64,000 nucleotides of DNA from Azonexus hydrophilus (GTDB taxonomy: Bacteria > Pseudomonadota > Gammaproteobacteria > Burkholderiales > Rhodocyclaceae). Numbering within the stretch: the first letter of the stretch is position 1; each line of letters opens with the position of its first letter. Position numbers and translations under genes: made by a program. Positions 15,813 through 30,800 of the stretch are shown here, one piece after another. A model generated the notes under the pieces. That model was not told the DNA's origin. It saw nothing but the letters and a program-made list of their open reading frames with translations, and did not search any database. The stretch is from positions 1 to 64,000 of the forward strand of contig NZ_CAJHOB010000002.1 in NCBI RefSeq assembly GCF_905120355.1, in the 5' to 3' direction.

Positions 15813-17669
15813 ATGCCTCAATATCGTTCCCGTACTTCTACCCACGGCCGCAACATGGCCGGCGCGCGCGCCTTGTGGCGTGCAACCGGCATGAAGGATG
15901 GCGATTTCGGCAAACCCATCATCGCCGTGGTCAACAGCTTCACCCAGTTCGTTCCCGGCCACGTCCATCTCAAGGATATGGGCCAGTTGGTGGCGCGCGA
16001 GATCGAAGCAGCGGGTGGTATCGCCAAGGAATTCAACACCATTGCCATCGATGACGGCATCGCCATGGGCCACAGCGGCATGCTGTACTCCCTGCCCTCG
16101 CGCGACCTGATTGCCGATTCGGTGGAATACATGGTCAATGCCCATTGTGCCGATGCCATGGTGTGCATCTCCAATTGCGACAAGATCACCCCGGGGATGC
16201 TGATGGCCGCCATGCGCCTGAACATTCCGGTGATTTTCGTCTCCGGTGGCCCGATGGAAGCCGGCAAGGTTCAGTGGGAGGGCAAGACCATTGCGGTTGA
16301 TCTGATCGACGCCATGATCAAGGCGGGCGACAGCAAGTGCTCGGACGCCGAGGTGGATGAATTCGAGCGTTCTGCCTGCCCGACCTGCGGTTCCTGCTCC
16401 GGCATGTTTACCGCCAATTCGATGAACTGCCTGACCGAAGCACTGGGGCTTTCCCTGCCCGGTAATGGTACGGTGGTCGCTACGCATTCCGACCGCAAGC
16501 AATTGTTCCTGCGCGCCGGTCGCCAGATCGTCGAGTTATGCCGCCGCTACTACGAACAGGATGATGCCTCTGTGCTGCCGCGCAACATCGCGCCGAAGGC
16601 GGCATTCGAAAATGCCATGACGCTGGATGTGGCGATGGGCGGTTCCACCAATACAGTCCTGCATTTGCTGGCGGCTGCCCGCGAAGCCGAGGTCGATTTC
16701 ACCATGGCCGACATTGACCGCATTTCGCGGCGTACGCCTTGTCTGGCGAAAGTGGCGCCGGCAACGCAGGACTACCACATCGAGGATGTACACCGCGCCG
16801 GTGGCATCATGGGCATCCTGGCGGAGCTGGCGCGTGCCGGCAAACTTGATACTTCGGTGTCGACCGTGCACGCACCGACCCTGGGCGAGGCCATTGCCGC
16901 CTATGATGTGAAACAGGATGTTGCGCCGGAAATCATCGAATTCTTCCGTGCAGCCCCCGGGGGGATACCCACCCAGACTGCTTTTTCCCAGAATGCCCGC
17001 TACCCGGCGCTGGACGACGATCGTGCCAACGGCTGCATTCGCGACCAGGCCCATGCCTATTCGCAGGATGGTGGCCTGGCGGTGCTGTACGGCAACATTG
17101 CTCAGGATGGTTGTATCGTGAAAACAGCGGGTGTCGATGAGTCCATCTGGAAGTTTTCTGGTCGGGCGCGTGTGTTCGAGAGTCAGGATTCGGCGGTCGA
17201 GGCAATTCTCGGCGGCGCAATCGTGGCGGGCGATGTCGTCGTGATTCGCTACGAAGGGCCGAAGGGCGGTCCGGGCATGCAGGAAATGCTGTACCCAACC
17301 TCTTACCTGAAATCGATGGGGCTGGGTAAAGACTGTGCGTTGCTGACGGATGGCCGCTTTTCTGGCGGCACCTCCGGCTTGTCGATCGGCCATGCGTCGC
17401 CGGAAGCCGCCGATGGTGGGGCCATTGGTCTGGTCGAAGAGGGGGATCGCATCGAAATTGACATCCCGGGGCGACGCATCCATCTCGCGGTGAGCGATGA
17501 CACCCTGGCGGCGCGCCGGGCGGCCATGGAGGCGCAGGGCGAGCGGGCGTGGCAGCCGGAAAATCGGCAGCGCACTGTGTCGGCTGCGTTGCAGGCGTAT
17601 GCCTTGATGGCCACATCGGCTGACAAGGGGGCGGTGCGCGATGTGACACAGATTCAGCGTCGGCCCTGA
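15813..17669 (+). CDS. ilvD: Dihydroxy-acid dehydratase
   Basis: A 618-residue iron-sulfur dehydratase producing the 2-keto acids for valine, isoleucine and pantothenate. It starts [20 protein letters not shown], the canonical N-terminus, with a GGAG box upstream. Cluster and active-site cysteines lie in [13 protein letters not shown] and [11 protein letters not shown]; the C-terminal [20 protein letters not shown] is intact. Length matches E. coli IlvD (616). It is a stand-alone gene here, followed by an intrinsic terminator. Confidence 0.97.
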   Translation: MPQYRSRTSTHGRNMAGARALWRATGMKDGDFGKPIIAVVNSFTQFVPGHVHLKDMGQLVAREIEAAGGIAKEFNTIAIDDGIAMGHSGMLYSLPSRDLIADSVEYMVNAHCADAMVCISNCDKITPGMLMAAMRLNIPVIFVSGGPMEAGKVQWEGKTIAVDLIDAMIKAGDSKCSDAEVDEFERSACPTCGSCSGMFTANSMNCLTEALGLSLPGNGTVVATHSDRKQLFLRAGRQIVELCRRYYEQDDASVLPRNIAPKAAFENAMTLDVAMGGSTNTVLHLLAAAREAEVDFTMADIDRISRRTPCLAKVAPATQDYHIEDVHRAGGIMGILAELARAGKLDTSVSTVHAPTLGEAIAAYDVKQDVAPEIIEFFRAAPGGIPTQTAFSQNARYPALDDDRANGCIRDQAHAYSQDGGLAVLYGNIAQDGCIVKTAGVDESIWKFSGRARVFESQDSAVEAILGGAIVAGDVVVIRYEGPKGGPGMQEMLYPTSYLKSMGLGKDCALLTDGRFSGGTSGLSIGHASPEAADGGAIGLVEEGDRIEIDIPGRRIHLAVSDDTLAARRAAMEAQGERAWQPENRQRTVSAALQAYALMATSADKGAVRDVTQIQRRP

Positions 17670-17711
17670 CTAAAATCTCGGTTTTTCGTCGATGAACCGG
17701 TATGATTCGGC

Positions 17712-17741
17712 CCGGAGGCAAAAGCCTCCGGAAATTTTTTG
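17712..17741 (+). terminator. Intrinsic terminator after ilvD
   Basis: A perfect 8-bp stem CCGGAGGC / GCCTCCGG with an AAAA loop (17712-17731), then AAATTTTTTG. Confidence 0.88.
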
Positions 17742-17845
17742 TTGCATTTGATCGTTTGTCGTCGCCGGCCGCGGACGTATGATCCGCCCCAGATAGTGTC
17801 GTCAGGCTATCGAAGCGTTAATCACTAATAAATGGAGCGAGAGAA

Positions 17846-18154
17846 ATGAAAGCTGCTTACATTGCCATCATGGCCGCTGCCGGCGTTGTCGTTGCAGGTC
17901 AGGCCCATGCTGATGAAGCCCTGGCCAAGGCCAAGAACTGCATGACCTGCCACGCGGTTGACAAGAAACTGGTAGGCCCGTCGTACAAGGACGTTGCTGC
18001 CAAGTACAAGGCCGACAAGAGTGCCGTCGCCACCCTGGCGGCCAAGATCAAGGCTGGTGGCAAGGGTAACTGGGGTCAGATTCCGATGCCTCCCAACAAC
18101 GTCACTGAAGACGAAGCCAAGAAGTTGGCAACCTGGGTCATGGCAACCAAGTAA
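17846..18154 (+). CDS. Periplasmic class I cytochrome c (c-551/c-552 type)
   Basis: A 102-residue protein with a cleavable signal peptide (MKAAYIAIMAAAGVVVAGQA, cleavage likely after AHA) and one haem site C32-MT-C35-H36. The distal ligand is probably Met81 in the QIPMPPNNV loop, as in small electron-carrier cytochromes c-551/c8. It likely shuttles electrons to a terminal oxidase or nitrite reductase in the periplasm. AAATGGAGCGAGAG upstream supplies the ribosome-binding site; monocistronic, with a terminator immediately downstream. Confidence 0.93.
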   Translation: MKAAYIAIMAAAGVVVAGQAHADEALAKAKNCMTCHAVDKKLVGPSYKDVAAKYKADKSAVATLAAKIKAGGKGNWGQIPMPPNNVTEDEAKKLATWVMATK

Positions 18155-18170
18155 TTTGCCGTCTTGGGTT

Positions 18171-18198
18171 AAAAAAACCGGGTTCGCCCGGTTTTTTG
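18171..18198 (+). terminator. Intrinsic terminator after cytochrome c
   Basis: ACCGGG-TTCG-CCCGGT (18177-18192), a stable UUCG tetraloop hairpin, flanked by A7 and T6 runs, so probably active in both directions. Confidence 0.92.
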
Positions 18199-18220
18199 TT
18201 GTCAGCGGCCGGTTTGCCTG

Positions 18221-18249
18221 TTGACACTCTCTGAAACGCCCCGGATAAT
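18221..18249 (+). promoter_or_regulatory. Promoter of the tRNA-tuf operon
   Basis: TTGACA (18221-18226), 17-bp spacer, GATAAT (18244-18249), 13 bp before tRNA-Tyr. This is a near-consensus sigma-70 promoter, fitting a highly expressed stable-RNA operon. Confidence 0.85.
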
Positions 18250-18262
18250 CTCGGTTTCTCCC

Positions 18263-18347
18263 GGAGGGATACCCAAGCGGTCAACGGGAACAGACTGTAA
18301 ATCTGTCGGCTCAGCCTTCGAAGGTTCGAATCCTTCTCCCTCCACCA
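18263..18347 (+). tRNA. tyrT: tRNA-Tyr (GTA)
   Basis: An 85-nt type II tRNA with a long variable arm, acceptor GGAGGGA/TCCCTCC, anticodon GTA in CTGTAAATC, T-loop GGTTCGAATCC and an encoded CCA end. Confidence 0.96.
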
Positions 18348-18393
18348 GATTATGCTGTAGCGGCTAGTGCTGCGAGGTGGGGTTAAGCAGTAA

Positions 18394-18467
18394 GCGGGTG
18401 TAGCTCAATGGTAGAGCTGAAGCCTTCCAAGCTTAAGACGAGGGTTCGATTCCCTTCACCCGCTCCA
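18394..18467 (+). tRNA. glyT: tRNA-Gly (TCC)
   Basis: 74 nt, acceptor GCGGGTG/CACCCGC, anticodon TCC in CTTCCAAG, T-arm GGTTCGATTCC, encoded CCA. Confidence 0.96.
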
Positions 18468-18497
18468 CGGTGCGGTACGGCTGGAGTTTGAAGGTGC

Positions 18498-18572
<75 letters not shown>

Positions 18573-18625
18573 CCGATTAGCTTGCTTCTGGATTTTTGAT
18601 TCAATTGATTATTTAAGGAACTAGA

Positions 18626-19816
18626 ATGGCTAAGGAAAAATTCGAGCGTACGAAGCCGCACGTCAACGTGGGTACGATTGGTCACGTTGACCATGGCAAG
18701 ACGACGCTGACGGCTGCGATCACGACTGTTCTGGCGAAGAAGTTTGGTGGTGCGGCCAAGGGCTATGATCAGATTGACAATGCGCCGGAAGAAAAGGCGC
18801 GTGGTATCACGATCAACACCTCGCACGTTGAGTACGAAACGAAAAACCGCCACTACGCCCACGTTGATTGCCCGGGCCACGCGGACTACGTCAAGAATAT
18901 GATTACCGGGGCGGCGCAGATGGACGGCGCGATTCTGGTGTGCTCGGCCGCTGACGGTCCGATGCCGCAGACCCGCGAACACATCCTGCTGGCTCGCCAG
19001 GTCGGTGTGCCGTACGTGCTGGTGTTCATGAACAAGTGCGACATGGTTGACGACGCCGAGCTGCTGGAGTTGGTCGAAATGGAGCTGCGCGAGCTGCTGT
19101 CCAAGTACGACTTCCCGGGCGACGACACCCCGATCATCCACGGTTCCGCCCTGAAGGCCCTGGAAGGCGATCAGTCCGAAATCGGTGAGCCGGCCATCTT
19201 CCGTCTGGCAGAGGCGCTGGATACCTACATCCCGACCCCGGAGCGCGCCATCGACAAGCCGTTCCTGATGCCGGTTGAAGACGTGTTCTCGATCTCCGGT
19301 CGTGGTACCGTGGTGACCGGTCGTGTTGAGCGCGGCATCATCAAGGTGGGCGAGGAAATCGAAATCGTCGGTATCCGTCCGACGCAAAAGACCACCTGTA
19401 CCGGTGTTGAAATGTTCCGCAAGCTGCTTGACCAAGGTCAGGCTGGCGATAACGTGGGCGCCCTGTTGCGCGGTACCAAGCGCGAAGACGTCGAGCGTGG
19501 TCAGGTGCTGTGCAAGCCGGGTTCGATCACCCCGCACACCCACTTCACGGGCGAAGTCTATGTGCTGTCGAAGGACGAAGGCGGTCGTCATACCCCGTTC
19601 TTCAACAACTACCGTCCGCAGTTCTACTTCCGCACGACCGACGTGACGGGTGCCATCTCCCTGCCGGAAGGTGTGGAAATGGTCATGCCGGGCGACAACG
19701 TGCAGATGACGGTCAAGCTGATCTGCCCGATCGCCATGGAAGAAGGTCTGCGCTTTGCTATCCGCGAAGGTGGTCGCACCGTCGGCGCCGGCGTCGTGGC
19801 CAAGATCGTCGAGTAA
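18626..19816 (+). CDS. tufB: Elongation factor Tu, copy 1
   Basis: A 396-residue GTPase delivering aminoacyl-tRNA to the ribosome. G motifs: GHVDHGKT (about 18-25), DCPGHADY and NKCD. It ends [10 protein letters not shown]. The protein is identical to copy 2 at 35301-36491; by eye the genes differ at seven synonymous positions, six of them clustered in codons about 91-152. The copies are evidently kept uniform by gene conversion. It is part of the tRNA-tuf operon and followed by a weak hairpin and tRNA-Trp. Confidence 0.98.
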   Translation: MAKEKFERTKPHVNVGTIGHVDHGKTTLTAAITTVLAKKFGGAAKGYDQIDNAPEEKARGITINTSHVEYETKNRHYAHVDCPGHADYVKNMITGAAQMDGAILVCSAADGPMPQTREHILLARQVGVPYVLVFMNKCDMVDDAELLELVEMELRELLSKYDFPGDDTPIIHGSALKALEGDQSEIGEPAIFRLAEALDTYIPTPERAIDKPFLMPVEDVFSISGRGTVVTGRVERGIIKVGEEIEIVGIRPTQKTTCTGVEMFRKLLDQGQAGDNVGALLRGTKREDVERGQVLCKPGSITPHTHFTGEVYVLSKDEGGRHTPFFNNYRPQFYFRTTDVTGAISLPEGVEMVMPGDNVQMTVKLICPIAMEEGLRFAIREGGRTVGAGVVAKIVE

Positions 19817-19833
19817 GCTGAAAACTGGTTGGA

Positions 19834-19866
19834 AAGGCGCTTCGCAGGTCGGAGCGCCTTGCTGTT
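19834..19866 (+). terminator. Weak hairpin after tuf copy 1
   Basis: AAGGCGCT / AGCGCCTT arms (19834-19841, 19853-19860) followed by GCTGTTTCT. The poor T-run suggests partial termination or a processing stem before tRNA-Trp rather than a full stop. Confidence 0.45.
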
Positions 19867-19874
19867 TCTGTCGC

Positions 19875-19950
19875 AGGGGTGTAGCTCAATTGGTAGAGCA
19901 ACGGTTTCCAAAACCGTAGGTCGGGGGTTCGATTCCCTCCGCCCCTGCCA
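19875..19950 (+). tRNA. trpT: tRNA-Trp (CCA)
   Basis: 76 nt, acceptor AGGGGTG/CGCCCCT (one wobble), anticodon CCA in TTTCCAAAA, T-arm GGGTTCGATTCCC, encoded CCA. It lies immediately before secE, a common bacterial arrangement. Confidence 0.96.
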
Positions 19951-19976
19951 CTAAAAAATCAAAGAAAACAATCCTT

Positions 19977-20330
19977 ATGGCTGACAAAATCAAGTTTGTG
20001 CTGGCGCTGCTGGTGTTGGTGGCTGGCATAGCTGGTTTTTATCTGCTCGCCAATCAGCCAATGATTGTTCGGGTTTTGCTGGTGGTTGGCAGCATGGTTC
20101 TGGCCGGCGGTATTGCCTGGAAAACTGAACCGGGCCAGCGTTTCTTCACATTTGCCAGTGAGGCGGTGATCGAAGCGCGTAAGGTCGTCTGGCCTTCGCG
20201 TAAGGAAACCGTGCAGACCACCTTGATGGTCTTTGCTTTTGCGGTTGTCATGGCGCTGTTTCTCTATATCACCGACAAGAGCCTGGAGTGGGTGCTCTAT
20301 GACCTCGTTTTGGGCTGGAAAAAATCATGA
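19977..20330 (+). CDS. secE: Preprotein translocase subunit SecE
   Basis: A 117-residue membrane protein clamping SecY in the SecYEG channel. There are three hydrophobic segments (about 6-25, 31-48 and 82-101), as in E. coli, with the essential amphipathic region [17 protein letters not shown] before the last one. It overlaps nusG by 4 bp (ATGA), giving the near-universal secE-nusG pair. Confidence 0.96.
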   Translation: MADKIKFVLALLVLVAGIAGFYLLANQPMIVRVLLVVGSMVLAGGIAWKTEPGQRFFTFASEAVIEARKVVWPSRKETVQTTLMVFAFAVVMALFLYITDKSLEWVLYDLVLGWKKS

Positions 20331-20860
20331 GTAAACGCTGGTACGTCGTGCATGCCTATTCCGGTTTCGAAAAGAGCGTGATGCGCGCTATCCAGGAACG
20401 AATCAATCGCCTGGGTATGCAGGAGAAGTTTGGGCAGATTCTGGTGCCGGTCGAAGAAGTCGTTGAAATGAAAAGCGGCCAGAAGTCGATTACCGAGCGC
20501 AAGTTTTTCCCGGGTTATGTGCTCGTGGAAATGGAAATGAATGACGATACCTGGCACTTGGTGAAAGACACGCCAAAGGTGACGGGTTTCGTTGGTGGTA
20601 CGGGCAATCGCCCGACGCCGATTTCGCAGAAAGAAGTCGACAAGATCATGCAGCAGATGCAGGAGGGGGTGGAAAAACCTCGTCCAAAGACCTTGTTCGA
20701 TGTGGGCGAAACCGTTCGAGTCAAGGAAGGTCCTTTCACGGATTTCAATGGCTCCGTCGAAGATGTCAATTACGAAAAGAATCGCTTGCGGGTTTCGGTG
20801 ACCATTTTTGGTCGTGCTACCCCGGTCGAACTGGAGTTTGGCCAGGTTGAAAAGGCCTGA
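20327..20860 (+). CDS. nusG: Transcription elongation factor NusG
   Basis: A 177-residue protein: N-terminal NGN domain ([18 protein letters not shown]) that binds RNA polymerase, and C-terminal KOW domain (about 125-177, [17 protein letters not shown]) that contacts Rho or ribosomal S10. Length is typical. It is translationally coupled to secE and followed by a 111-bp gap before rplK. Confidence 0.97.
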   Translation: MSKRWYVVHAYSGFEKSVMRAIQERINRLGMQEKFGQILVPVEEVVEMKSGQKSITERKFFPGYVLVEMEMNDDTWHLVKDTPKVTGFVGGTGNRPTPISQKEVDKIMQQMQEGVEKPRPKTLFDVGETVRVKEGPFTDFNGSVEDVNYEKNRLRVSVTIFGRATPVELEFGQVEKA

Positions 20861-20971
20861 AGTCTGGGCTGACAGATTTAGGGCGTAGCCGGGAGCCCCG
20901 ATTCCGGCAAGAGGAGCATCGCTGAAGTAGTAGCACAGCGCTGCGTTACCACTCATTTACCAGGAGTTATT

Positions 20972-21403
20972 ATGGCCAAGAAAATTATTGGCTACATCAA
21001 GCTGCAAGTACCGGCCGGCAAGGCCAACCCGTCGCCTCCGATTGGCCCGGCGCTGGGTCAGCGCGGTCTGAATATCATGGAATTCTGCAAGGCCTTCAAT
21101 GCCCAGACCCAGGGTCTGGAGCCGGGCCTGCCGATTCCGGTGGTGATCACCGCCTTCGCCGACAAGAGCTTCACCTTCATCATGAAGACGCCGCCGGCGA
21201 CCATCCTGATCAAGAAGGCTGCAGGCATCAAGTCCGGTTCCGCGAAGCCGCATACCGACAAGGTCGGCAAGATCACCCGCGCGCAGTGTGAAGAAATCGC
21301 CAAGACCAAGTCGCCCGATCTGACTGCTGCCGACATGGAGGCAGCCATTCGCACCATCGCCGGCTCCGCCCGTTCGATGGGCATCACGGTGGAGGGTCTG
21401 TAA
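20972..21403 (+). CDS. rplK: Ribosomal protein L11
   Basis: A 143-residue L11 of the GTPase-associated centre, binding 23S rRNA near the thiostrepton site and needed for RelA activation. The proline-rich N-terminal signature [19 protein letters not shown] is intact. It sits 2 bp before rplA; the 111-bp leader upstream is where L1 feedback on the rplKA message would be expected, and it contains a short GC stem around 20878-20910. Confidence 0.97.
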   Translation: MAKKIIGYIKLQVPAGKANPSPPIGPALGQRGLNIMEFCKAFNAQTQGLEPGLPIPVVITAFADKSFTFIMKTPPATILIKKAAGIKSGSAKPHTDKVGKITRAQCEEIAKTKSPDLTAADMEAAIRTIAGSARSMGITVEGL

Positions 21404-21405
21404 TC

Positions 21406-22101
21406 ATGGCCAAACTCACGAAGAAACAAAAAGCTCTGCAGGCCAAGGTTGTGTCGCAGAAACTCTACCCCCTGCAGGAAGCGCTGGCACTGGCCAAGGA
21501 AACCGCGACTGCCAAGTTTGACGAGTCGATCGATATCGCCGTCAACCTGGGTGTCGATGCGCGCAAATCCGACCAGGTGGTGCGTGGTTCGGTGGTGCTG
21601 CCGGCAGGTACGGGCAAGACCGTGCGCGTCGCAGTATTCGCTCAAGGTGACAAGGCCGAAGCCGCCAAGGCTGCAGGTGCCGACGTGGTCGGTTTTGATG
21701 ATCTGGCGGCCGATGTCAAGGCGGGCAAGCTCGATTTTGATATCGTGATCGCCACGCCCGACGCCATGCGTATCGTCGGTCAGCTCGGCCAAATCCTTGG
21801 TCCGCGTGGCTTGATGCCAAACCCCAAGGTGGGCACCGTGACCATGGATGTGACGACCGCCGTGAACAACGCCAAGGCTGGCCAGGTGCAATATCGCACC
21901 GACAAGGCCGGTATCGTGCACGCTACTCTGGGGCGCGCTTCCTTCACCGTTGAGCAGCTGGAAACCAACTTCAAGGCGCTGATTGATGCCTTGAGCAAGG
22001 CTAAGCCGGCCTCGTCGAAGGGTCAGTATCTGAAAAAGATCGCCGTTTCCGCCACCATGGGACCGGGCGTTCGCGTCGACCAGGCAAGCCTGGCTGGCTA
22101 A
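21406..22101 (+). CDS. rplA: Ribosomal protein L1
   Basis: A 231-residue L1 that forms the mobile stalk around the E-site tRNA and represses its own operon. Family motifs [20 protein letters not shown] and [15 protein letters not shown] are present. It directly follows rplK. Confidence 0.97.
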   Translation: MAKLTKKQKALQAKVVSQKLYPLQEALALAKETATAKFDESIDIAVNLGVDARKSDQVVRGSVVLPAGTGKTVRVAVFAQGDKAEAAKAAGADVVGFDDLAADVKAGKLDFDIVIATPDAMRIVGQLGQILGPRGLMPNPKVGTVTMDVTTAVNNAKAGQVQYRTDKAGIVHATLGRASFTVEQLETNFKALIDALSKAKPASSKGQYLKKIAVSATMGPGVRVDQASLAG

Positions 22102-22132
22102 CAAACTTTGGGGCGTTGGCTGCGTAAGCGGC

Positions 22133-22300
22133 CGACGCATCGTCAAAGACCGCAGGTGCCTGTAGTTCGGGCTTAATCAAGTAGTTACCTGCGCAGACGG
22201 TGTTCCCGAAACGGATTTTTGCCAGACCAGTGGTCTGGCAGGCTTCTGGATCAGGTCGCCGTATGGGGCGGTGGATTTTTCACCGTATTATGACTTGAAA
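22133..22300 (+). promoter_or_regulatory. L10 leader of rplJL
   Basis: The untranslated region before rplJ carries the paired elements of the ribosomal L10 leader: AAAGACCGCAGGTGCC (about 22145) and ACCTGCGCAGACGGTGT (about 22188), which base-pair and form the kink-turn bound by the L10-(L12)4 complex. A further perfect hairpin GCCAGACCA/TGGTCTGGC lies at 22221-22239. Bound L10 is expected to block rplJL translation. Confidence 0.85.
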
Positions 22301-22313
22301 GGAGGATGGACCT

Positions 22314-22811
22314 GTGGGTCTCAATCTGAATGACAAAAAAGCCGTCGTGGCTGAGGTGTCGGCACAGGTAGCCAATGCCCAGACGATCGCGATTGCCGAA
22401 TACCGCGGTATCGAAGTGGGTGATCTCACCGTGCTGCGCAAGAAGGCGCGTGAGTCTGGTGTGTATCTGCGCGTGCTGAAAAACACCCTGGTGCGCCGCG
22501 CTGTGGAAGGTACCGAATTTGCCGGCCTGGCCGAGCATATGGTCGGTCCCCTGATCTATAGCGTGTCCGCTGACCCGGTGGCGGCAGCGAAAGTCTTGAA
22601 TGACTTCGCAAAAACCAATGACAAGCTGGTGCTGAAAGCTGGTTCCTATGCCGGCAAAGTGCTCGACAAGGCGGGTGTGCAAGCGCTTGCTTCGATCCCG
22701 AGCCGCGAAGAGTTGCTGTCCAAGCTGCTCTACGTCATGCAGGCACCGGTCGCTGGCTTTGCCCGCGCGCTCGACGCTCTGGCCAAGCAGCGCGAAGGCG
22801 CCGCCGCTTGA
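22314..22811 (+). CDS. rplJ: Ribosomal protein L10
   Basis: A 165-residue stalk base protein that anchors L7/L12 dimers through its C-terminal helix. It begins with GTG at 22314, preceded by the strong ribosome-binding site AAAGGAGG. The N-terminal [15 protein letters not shown] and [11 protein letters not shown] tail match betaproteobacterial L10. Autoregulated through the leader above. Confidence 0.97.
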   Translation: MGLNLNDKKAVVAEVSAQVANAQTIAIAEYRGIEVGDLTVLRKKARESGVYLRVLKNTLVRRAVEGTEFAGLAEHMVGPLIYSVSADPVAAAKVLNDFAKTNDKLVLKAGSYAGKVLDKAGVQALASIPSREELLSKLLYVMQAPVAGFARALDALAKQREGAAA

Positions 22812-22849
22812 TCCTTACAACATACGAACTGATTTAGGAGTTTACTGAA

Positions 22850-23221
22850 ATGGCAATTAGCAAAGAAGACATCCTGGAAGCCGTTGGCTCCCTGACCGTG
22901 ATGGAACTGAATGACCTGGTCAAGGCATTCGAAGAGAAGTTTGGCGTTTCCGCTGCTGCCGTCGCCGTTGCTGGCCCGGCCGGTGGTGCTGCTGCAGCTG
23001 CTGAAGAGCAGACCGAATTCACCGTCATCCTGGCATCTGCCGGCGACAAGAAGGTTGAAGTCATCAAGGTTGTCCGTGCCGTGACCGGCCTGGGCTTGAA
23101 GGAAGCCAAGGACCTGGTTGATGGCGCACCGAAACCGATCAAGGAAGGTGTTGCCAAGGCCGACGCAGAAGCGCTCAAGAAGCAACTGGAAGACGCTGGC
23201 GCCAAGGTCGAAGTCAAGTAA
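22850..23221 (+). CDS. rplL: Ribosomal protein L7/L12
   Basis: A 123-residue stalk protein: N-terminal dimerisation domain ([20 protein letters not shown]), Ala/Gly-rich hinge (about 38-55) and C-terminal factor-binding domain containing [20 protein letters not shown]. It is followed by an attenuator-like hairpin before rpoB, so L12 can be made in excess over RNA polymerase subunits. Confidence 0.97.
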   Translation: MAISKEDILEAVGSLTVMELNDLVKAFEEKFGVSAAAVAVAGPAGGAAAAAEEQTEFTVILASAGDKKVEVIKVVRAVTGLGLKEAKDLVDGAPKPIKEGVAKADAEALKKQLEDAGAKVEVK

Positions 23222-23235
23222 GTTTAGGAAGTTGT

Positions 23236-23264
23236 GGGCTGGTGGCACTGCCGCCAGCCCTTTT
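23236..23264 (+). terminator. Attenuator between rplL and rpoB
   Basis: GGGCTGG...CCAGCCC arms (23236-23260) with an inner TGGC/GCCG extension, then TTTT. The short T-run is consistent with partial read-through into rpoBC. Confidence 0.7.
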
Positions 23265-23321
23265 CTGTCTGTACCCAACGAACGGCAGCCTGATCATCAC
23301 GCAAGAAAAAAGCCGCCAACC

Positions 23322-23379
23322 GGCAAACGCAAATCCTGGTTTTCTGTCCTAATGGATGGAAAGCCGATTTGCGTTTGCC
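23322..23379 (+). repeat. Perfect 14-bp inverted repeat in the rpoB leader
   Basis: GGCAAACGCAAATC (23322-23335) and its exact complement GATTTGCGTTTGCC (23366-23379), separated by 30 nt. As RNA this would form a long 14-bp stem, possibly an RNase III processing site or regulatory stem. A smaller CTGCTGC/GCAGCAG hairpin follows at 23393-23409. Confidence 0.75.
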
Positions 23380-23447
23380 TGTTTGTCATTTTCTGCTGCA
23401 CGGCAGCAGGCCCGCTTTCCCACTGATTTCATCCTCACGGAGTTACC

Positions 23448-27731
<4,284 letters not shown>

Positions 27732-27834
27732 TTCGGTGAAATGTGACTGTGCCCGGTGAAATGGCCTGTGCCCCGGAAGGCCGCCGTTTTACCGTGCTCC
27801 TTTGACGTTTCACTCAAAACCGGAGGTTTTGAAA

Positions 27835-30800
27835 ATGATAGCTTTGAAAGATCTGTTCAAACAGGTAGCCGACGAGAAGGAAGAGTTCGATGCGATCACC
27901 ATCGGCCTTGCCTCGCCGGAGAAGATTCGTTCCTGGTCCTACGGCGAAGTCAAAAAGCCGGAAACCATCAACTACCGCACCTTCAAGCCCGAGCGCGATG
28001 GCCTGTTCTGCGCCAAGATTTTTGGCCCGGTCAAGGATTACGAGTGTCTGTGCGGCAAGTACAAACGCCTCAAGCACCGTGGCGTGATCTGTGAGAAGTG
28101 TGGCGTCGAAGTCACGCTGGCCAAGGTACGTCGTGACCGGATGGGGCACATTGAATTGGCCTCGCCGGTGGCTCACATCTGGTTCCTGAAGTCGCTGCCG
28201 TCGCGTCTGGGCATGGTCCTTGACATGACCCTGCGCGATATCGAACGGGTGCTCTATTTCGAGGCATTCGTCGTGACCGAGCCGGGGATGGTCTCCAACC
28301 TCCAGCGTGGCCAGTTGCTGACTGAAGACCAGTACCTGGAAATGATGGAAGAGCATGGCGATGAATTCGAGGCGCTGATGGGTGCGGAAGGCATCCGCGC
28401 CATGCTGCGTAATCTTGATCTGGACAGTGAAGTCGAGCGCCTGCGCGGTGAACTCGATGTGACCGGTTCGGAAGCCAAGAACAAGAAAATTGCCAAACGC
28501 CTGAAAATTCTCGAAGGCTTCCAGAAATCCGGTATCAAGCCGGACTGGATGATCCTCGAGGTGCTGCCGGTGCTGCCGCCGGATCTGCGTCCGCTGGTGC
28601 CACTGGATGGTGGCCGCTTTGCGACCTCCGATCTGAACGACCTCTATCGCCGGGTCATCAACCGCAACAACCGTCTGAAGCGGCTGCTCGAACTGAAGGC
28701 GCCGGACATCATCGTGCGCAACGAAAAGCGCATGCTGCAGGAAGCGGTCGACAGCCTGCTCGACAACGGTCGTCGCGGCAAGGCAATGACGGGTGCCAAC
28801 AAGCGTCCGCTGAAGTCGCTGGCCGACATGATCAAGGGTAAGGGCGGCCGTTTCCGGCAAAACCTGCTGGGCAAGCGCGTTGACTACTCCGGTCGTTCCG
28901 TGATTGTGGTCGGCCCGCAGCTCAAGCTGCATCAGTGCGGCCTGCCCAAGCTGATGGCGCTGGAACTGTTCAAGCCCTTCATCTTCAACAAGCTTGAGCT
29001 GGGCGGCTACGCCACCACCATCAAGCAGGCGAAAAAGATGGTGGAAGGCCAGGAGCCGATCGTCTGGGACATGCTGGAAGAAGTCATCCGTGAACATCCG
29101 GTCATGCTTAACCGTGCGCCGACGCTGCACCGACTGGGGATCCAGGCCTTCGAGCCGACCCTGATCGAAGGCAAGGCGATTCAGCTGCACCCGCTCGTTT
29201 GCGCCGCGTTCAACGCCGACTTCGACGGTGACCAGATGGCTGTGCACGTGCCGCTGTCGCTGGAAGCGCAGATGGAAGCCCGCACCCTGATGCTGGCTTC
29301 GAACAACGTGCTGTCACCCGCCAACGGCCAGCCGATCATCGTGCCGTCGCAGGATATCGTTCTCGGTCTGTACTATGCGACACGTGAGCGTATCAATGCC
29401 AAGGGCGAAGGCATGTACTTTGCCGATGTGGCCGAGATTGATCGTGCCATGGCGGCCGGGCAGCTGGATCTGCATGCCCGTATTTCGGTCCGTCTGAAGA
29501 CCTACAAGCCGGGTGTCGGTGAAGATGAATGGGAAGAAAGTCTGGTACGGGTTGAAACCACTGCCGGTCGTGCACTGTTGTCGCGCATCCTGCCGAAAGG
29601 CCTGCCCTTCAAGCTGATCGACAAGGCGCTGAAAAAGAAAGAAATCTCCAAGCTGATCGACGAATCCTTCCGCCGCTGCGGTTTGAAGGAAACTGTGGTG
29701 TTTGCTGACCGCCTGATGCAGAACGGCTACACCCTGGCAACGCGTGGCGGTATTTCCTTCTGTTCCGACGACATGCGCGTTCCGGCCAAGAAGTACGAAA
29801 TCATCGCTGCTTCGGAAGCCGAGGTGAAGGAAATCGAATCGCAATATACCAACGGTCTGGTGACCGATGGCGAACGCTACAATAAGGTCGTCGATATCTG
29901 GGGCCGTACCGGTGACCAGGTGGCCAAGGTGATGATGGACGAACTCGGCCACGAGGAAGTCATTGATCGCCACGGCAAGAAGGTCAAGCAGGATTCGTTC
30001 AACTCGATCTACATGATGGCCGACTCCGGCGCTCGCGGCTCGGCTGCCCAGATTCGTCAGCTGGCCGGCATGCGCGGCCTGATGGCGAAGCCGGACGGCT
30101 CGATTATCGAAACGCCGATCACGACCAACTTCCGCGAAGGCCTGAACGTGCTTCAGTACTTCATCTCGACCCACGGTGCCCGTAAGGGTCTGGCCGATAC
30201 CGCGCTGAAGACCGCCAACTCCGGTTACCTGACCCGTCGTCTGGTCGACGTGACCCAGGATCTGGTGATCACCGAAGATGACTGCGGTACCAAGAACGGT
30301 TTTGCCGTCAAGGCGCTGATCGAAGGTGGTGAGGTGATCGAGCCGCTGCGCGAACGCATCCTTGGCCGGGTGACGGTCGATGATCTGGTTGATCCTGAAA
30401 CGCAGGAAACCGTCATTTTTGCGGGTACCTTGCTGGAAGAAGATCAGGTCGACCTGATCGACAAGCTGGGTATTGATGAAGTCAAGGTGCGTACGCCGCT
30501 GACCTGTGACACCCGCTATGGCCTGTGTGCCAAATGCTATGGCCGTGACCTCGGGCGCGGTACCATGGTCAATGCTGGCGAGTCGGTGGGCGTGATTGCC
30601 GCCCAGTCGATCGGCGAACCGGGTACCCAGTTGACCATGCGGACCTTCCACGTTGGTGGTGCGGCTTCGCGTGCGGCCGTGGCCTCGCAACTCGAAGCCA
30701 AGTCGGCCGGTACCATCCGCTTCACTGCGACCATGCGCTACGTCACCTCGGCCAAGGGCGACAAGGTGGTGATTTCCCGCTCCGGAGAGATCCTGGTGAC

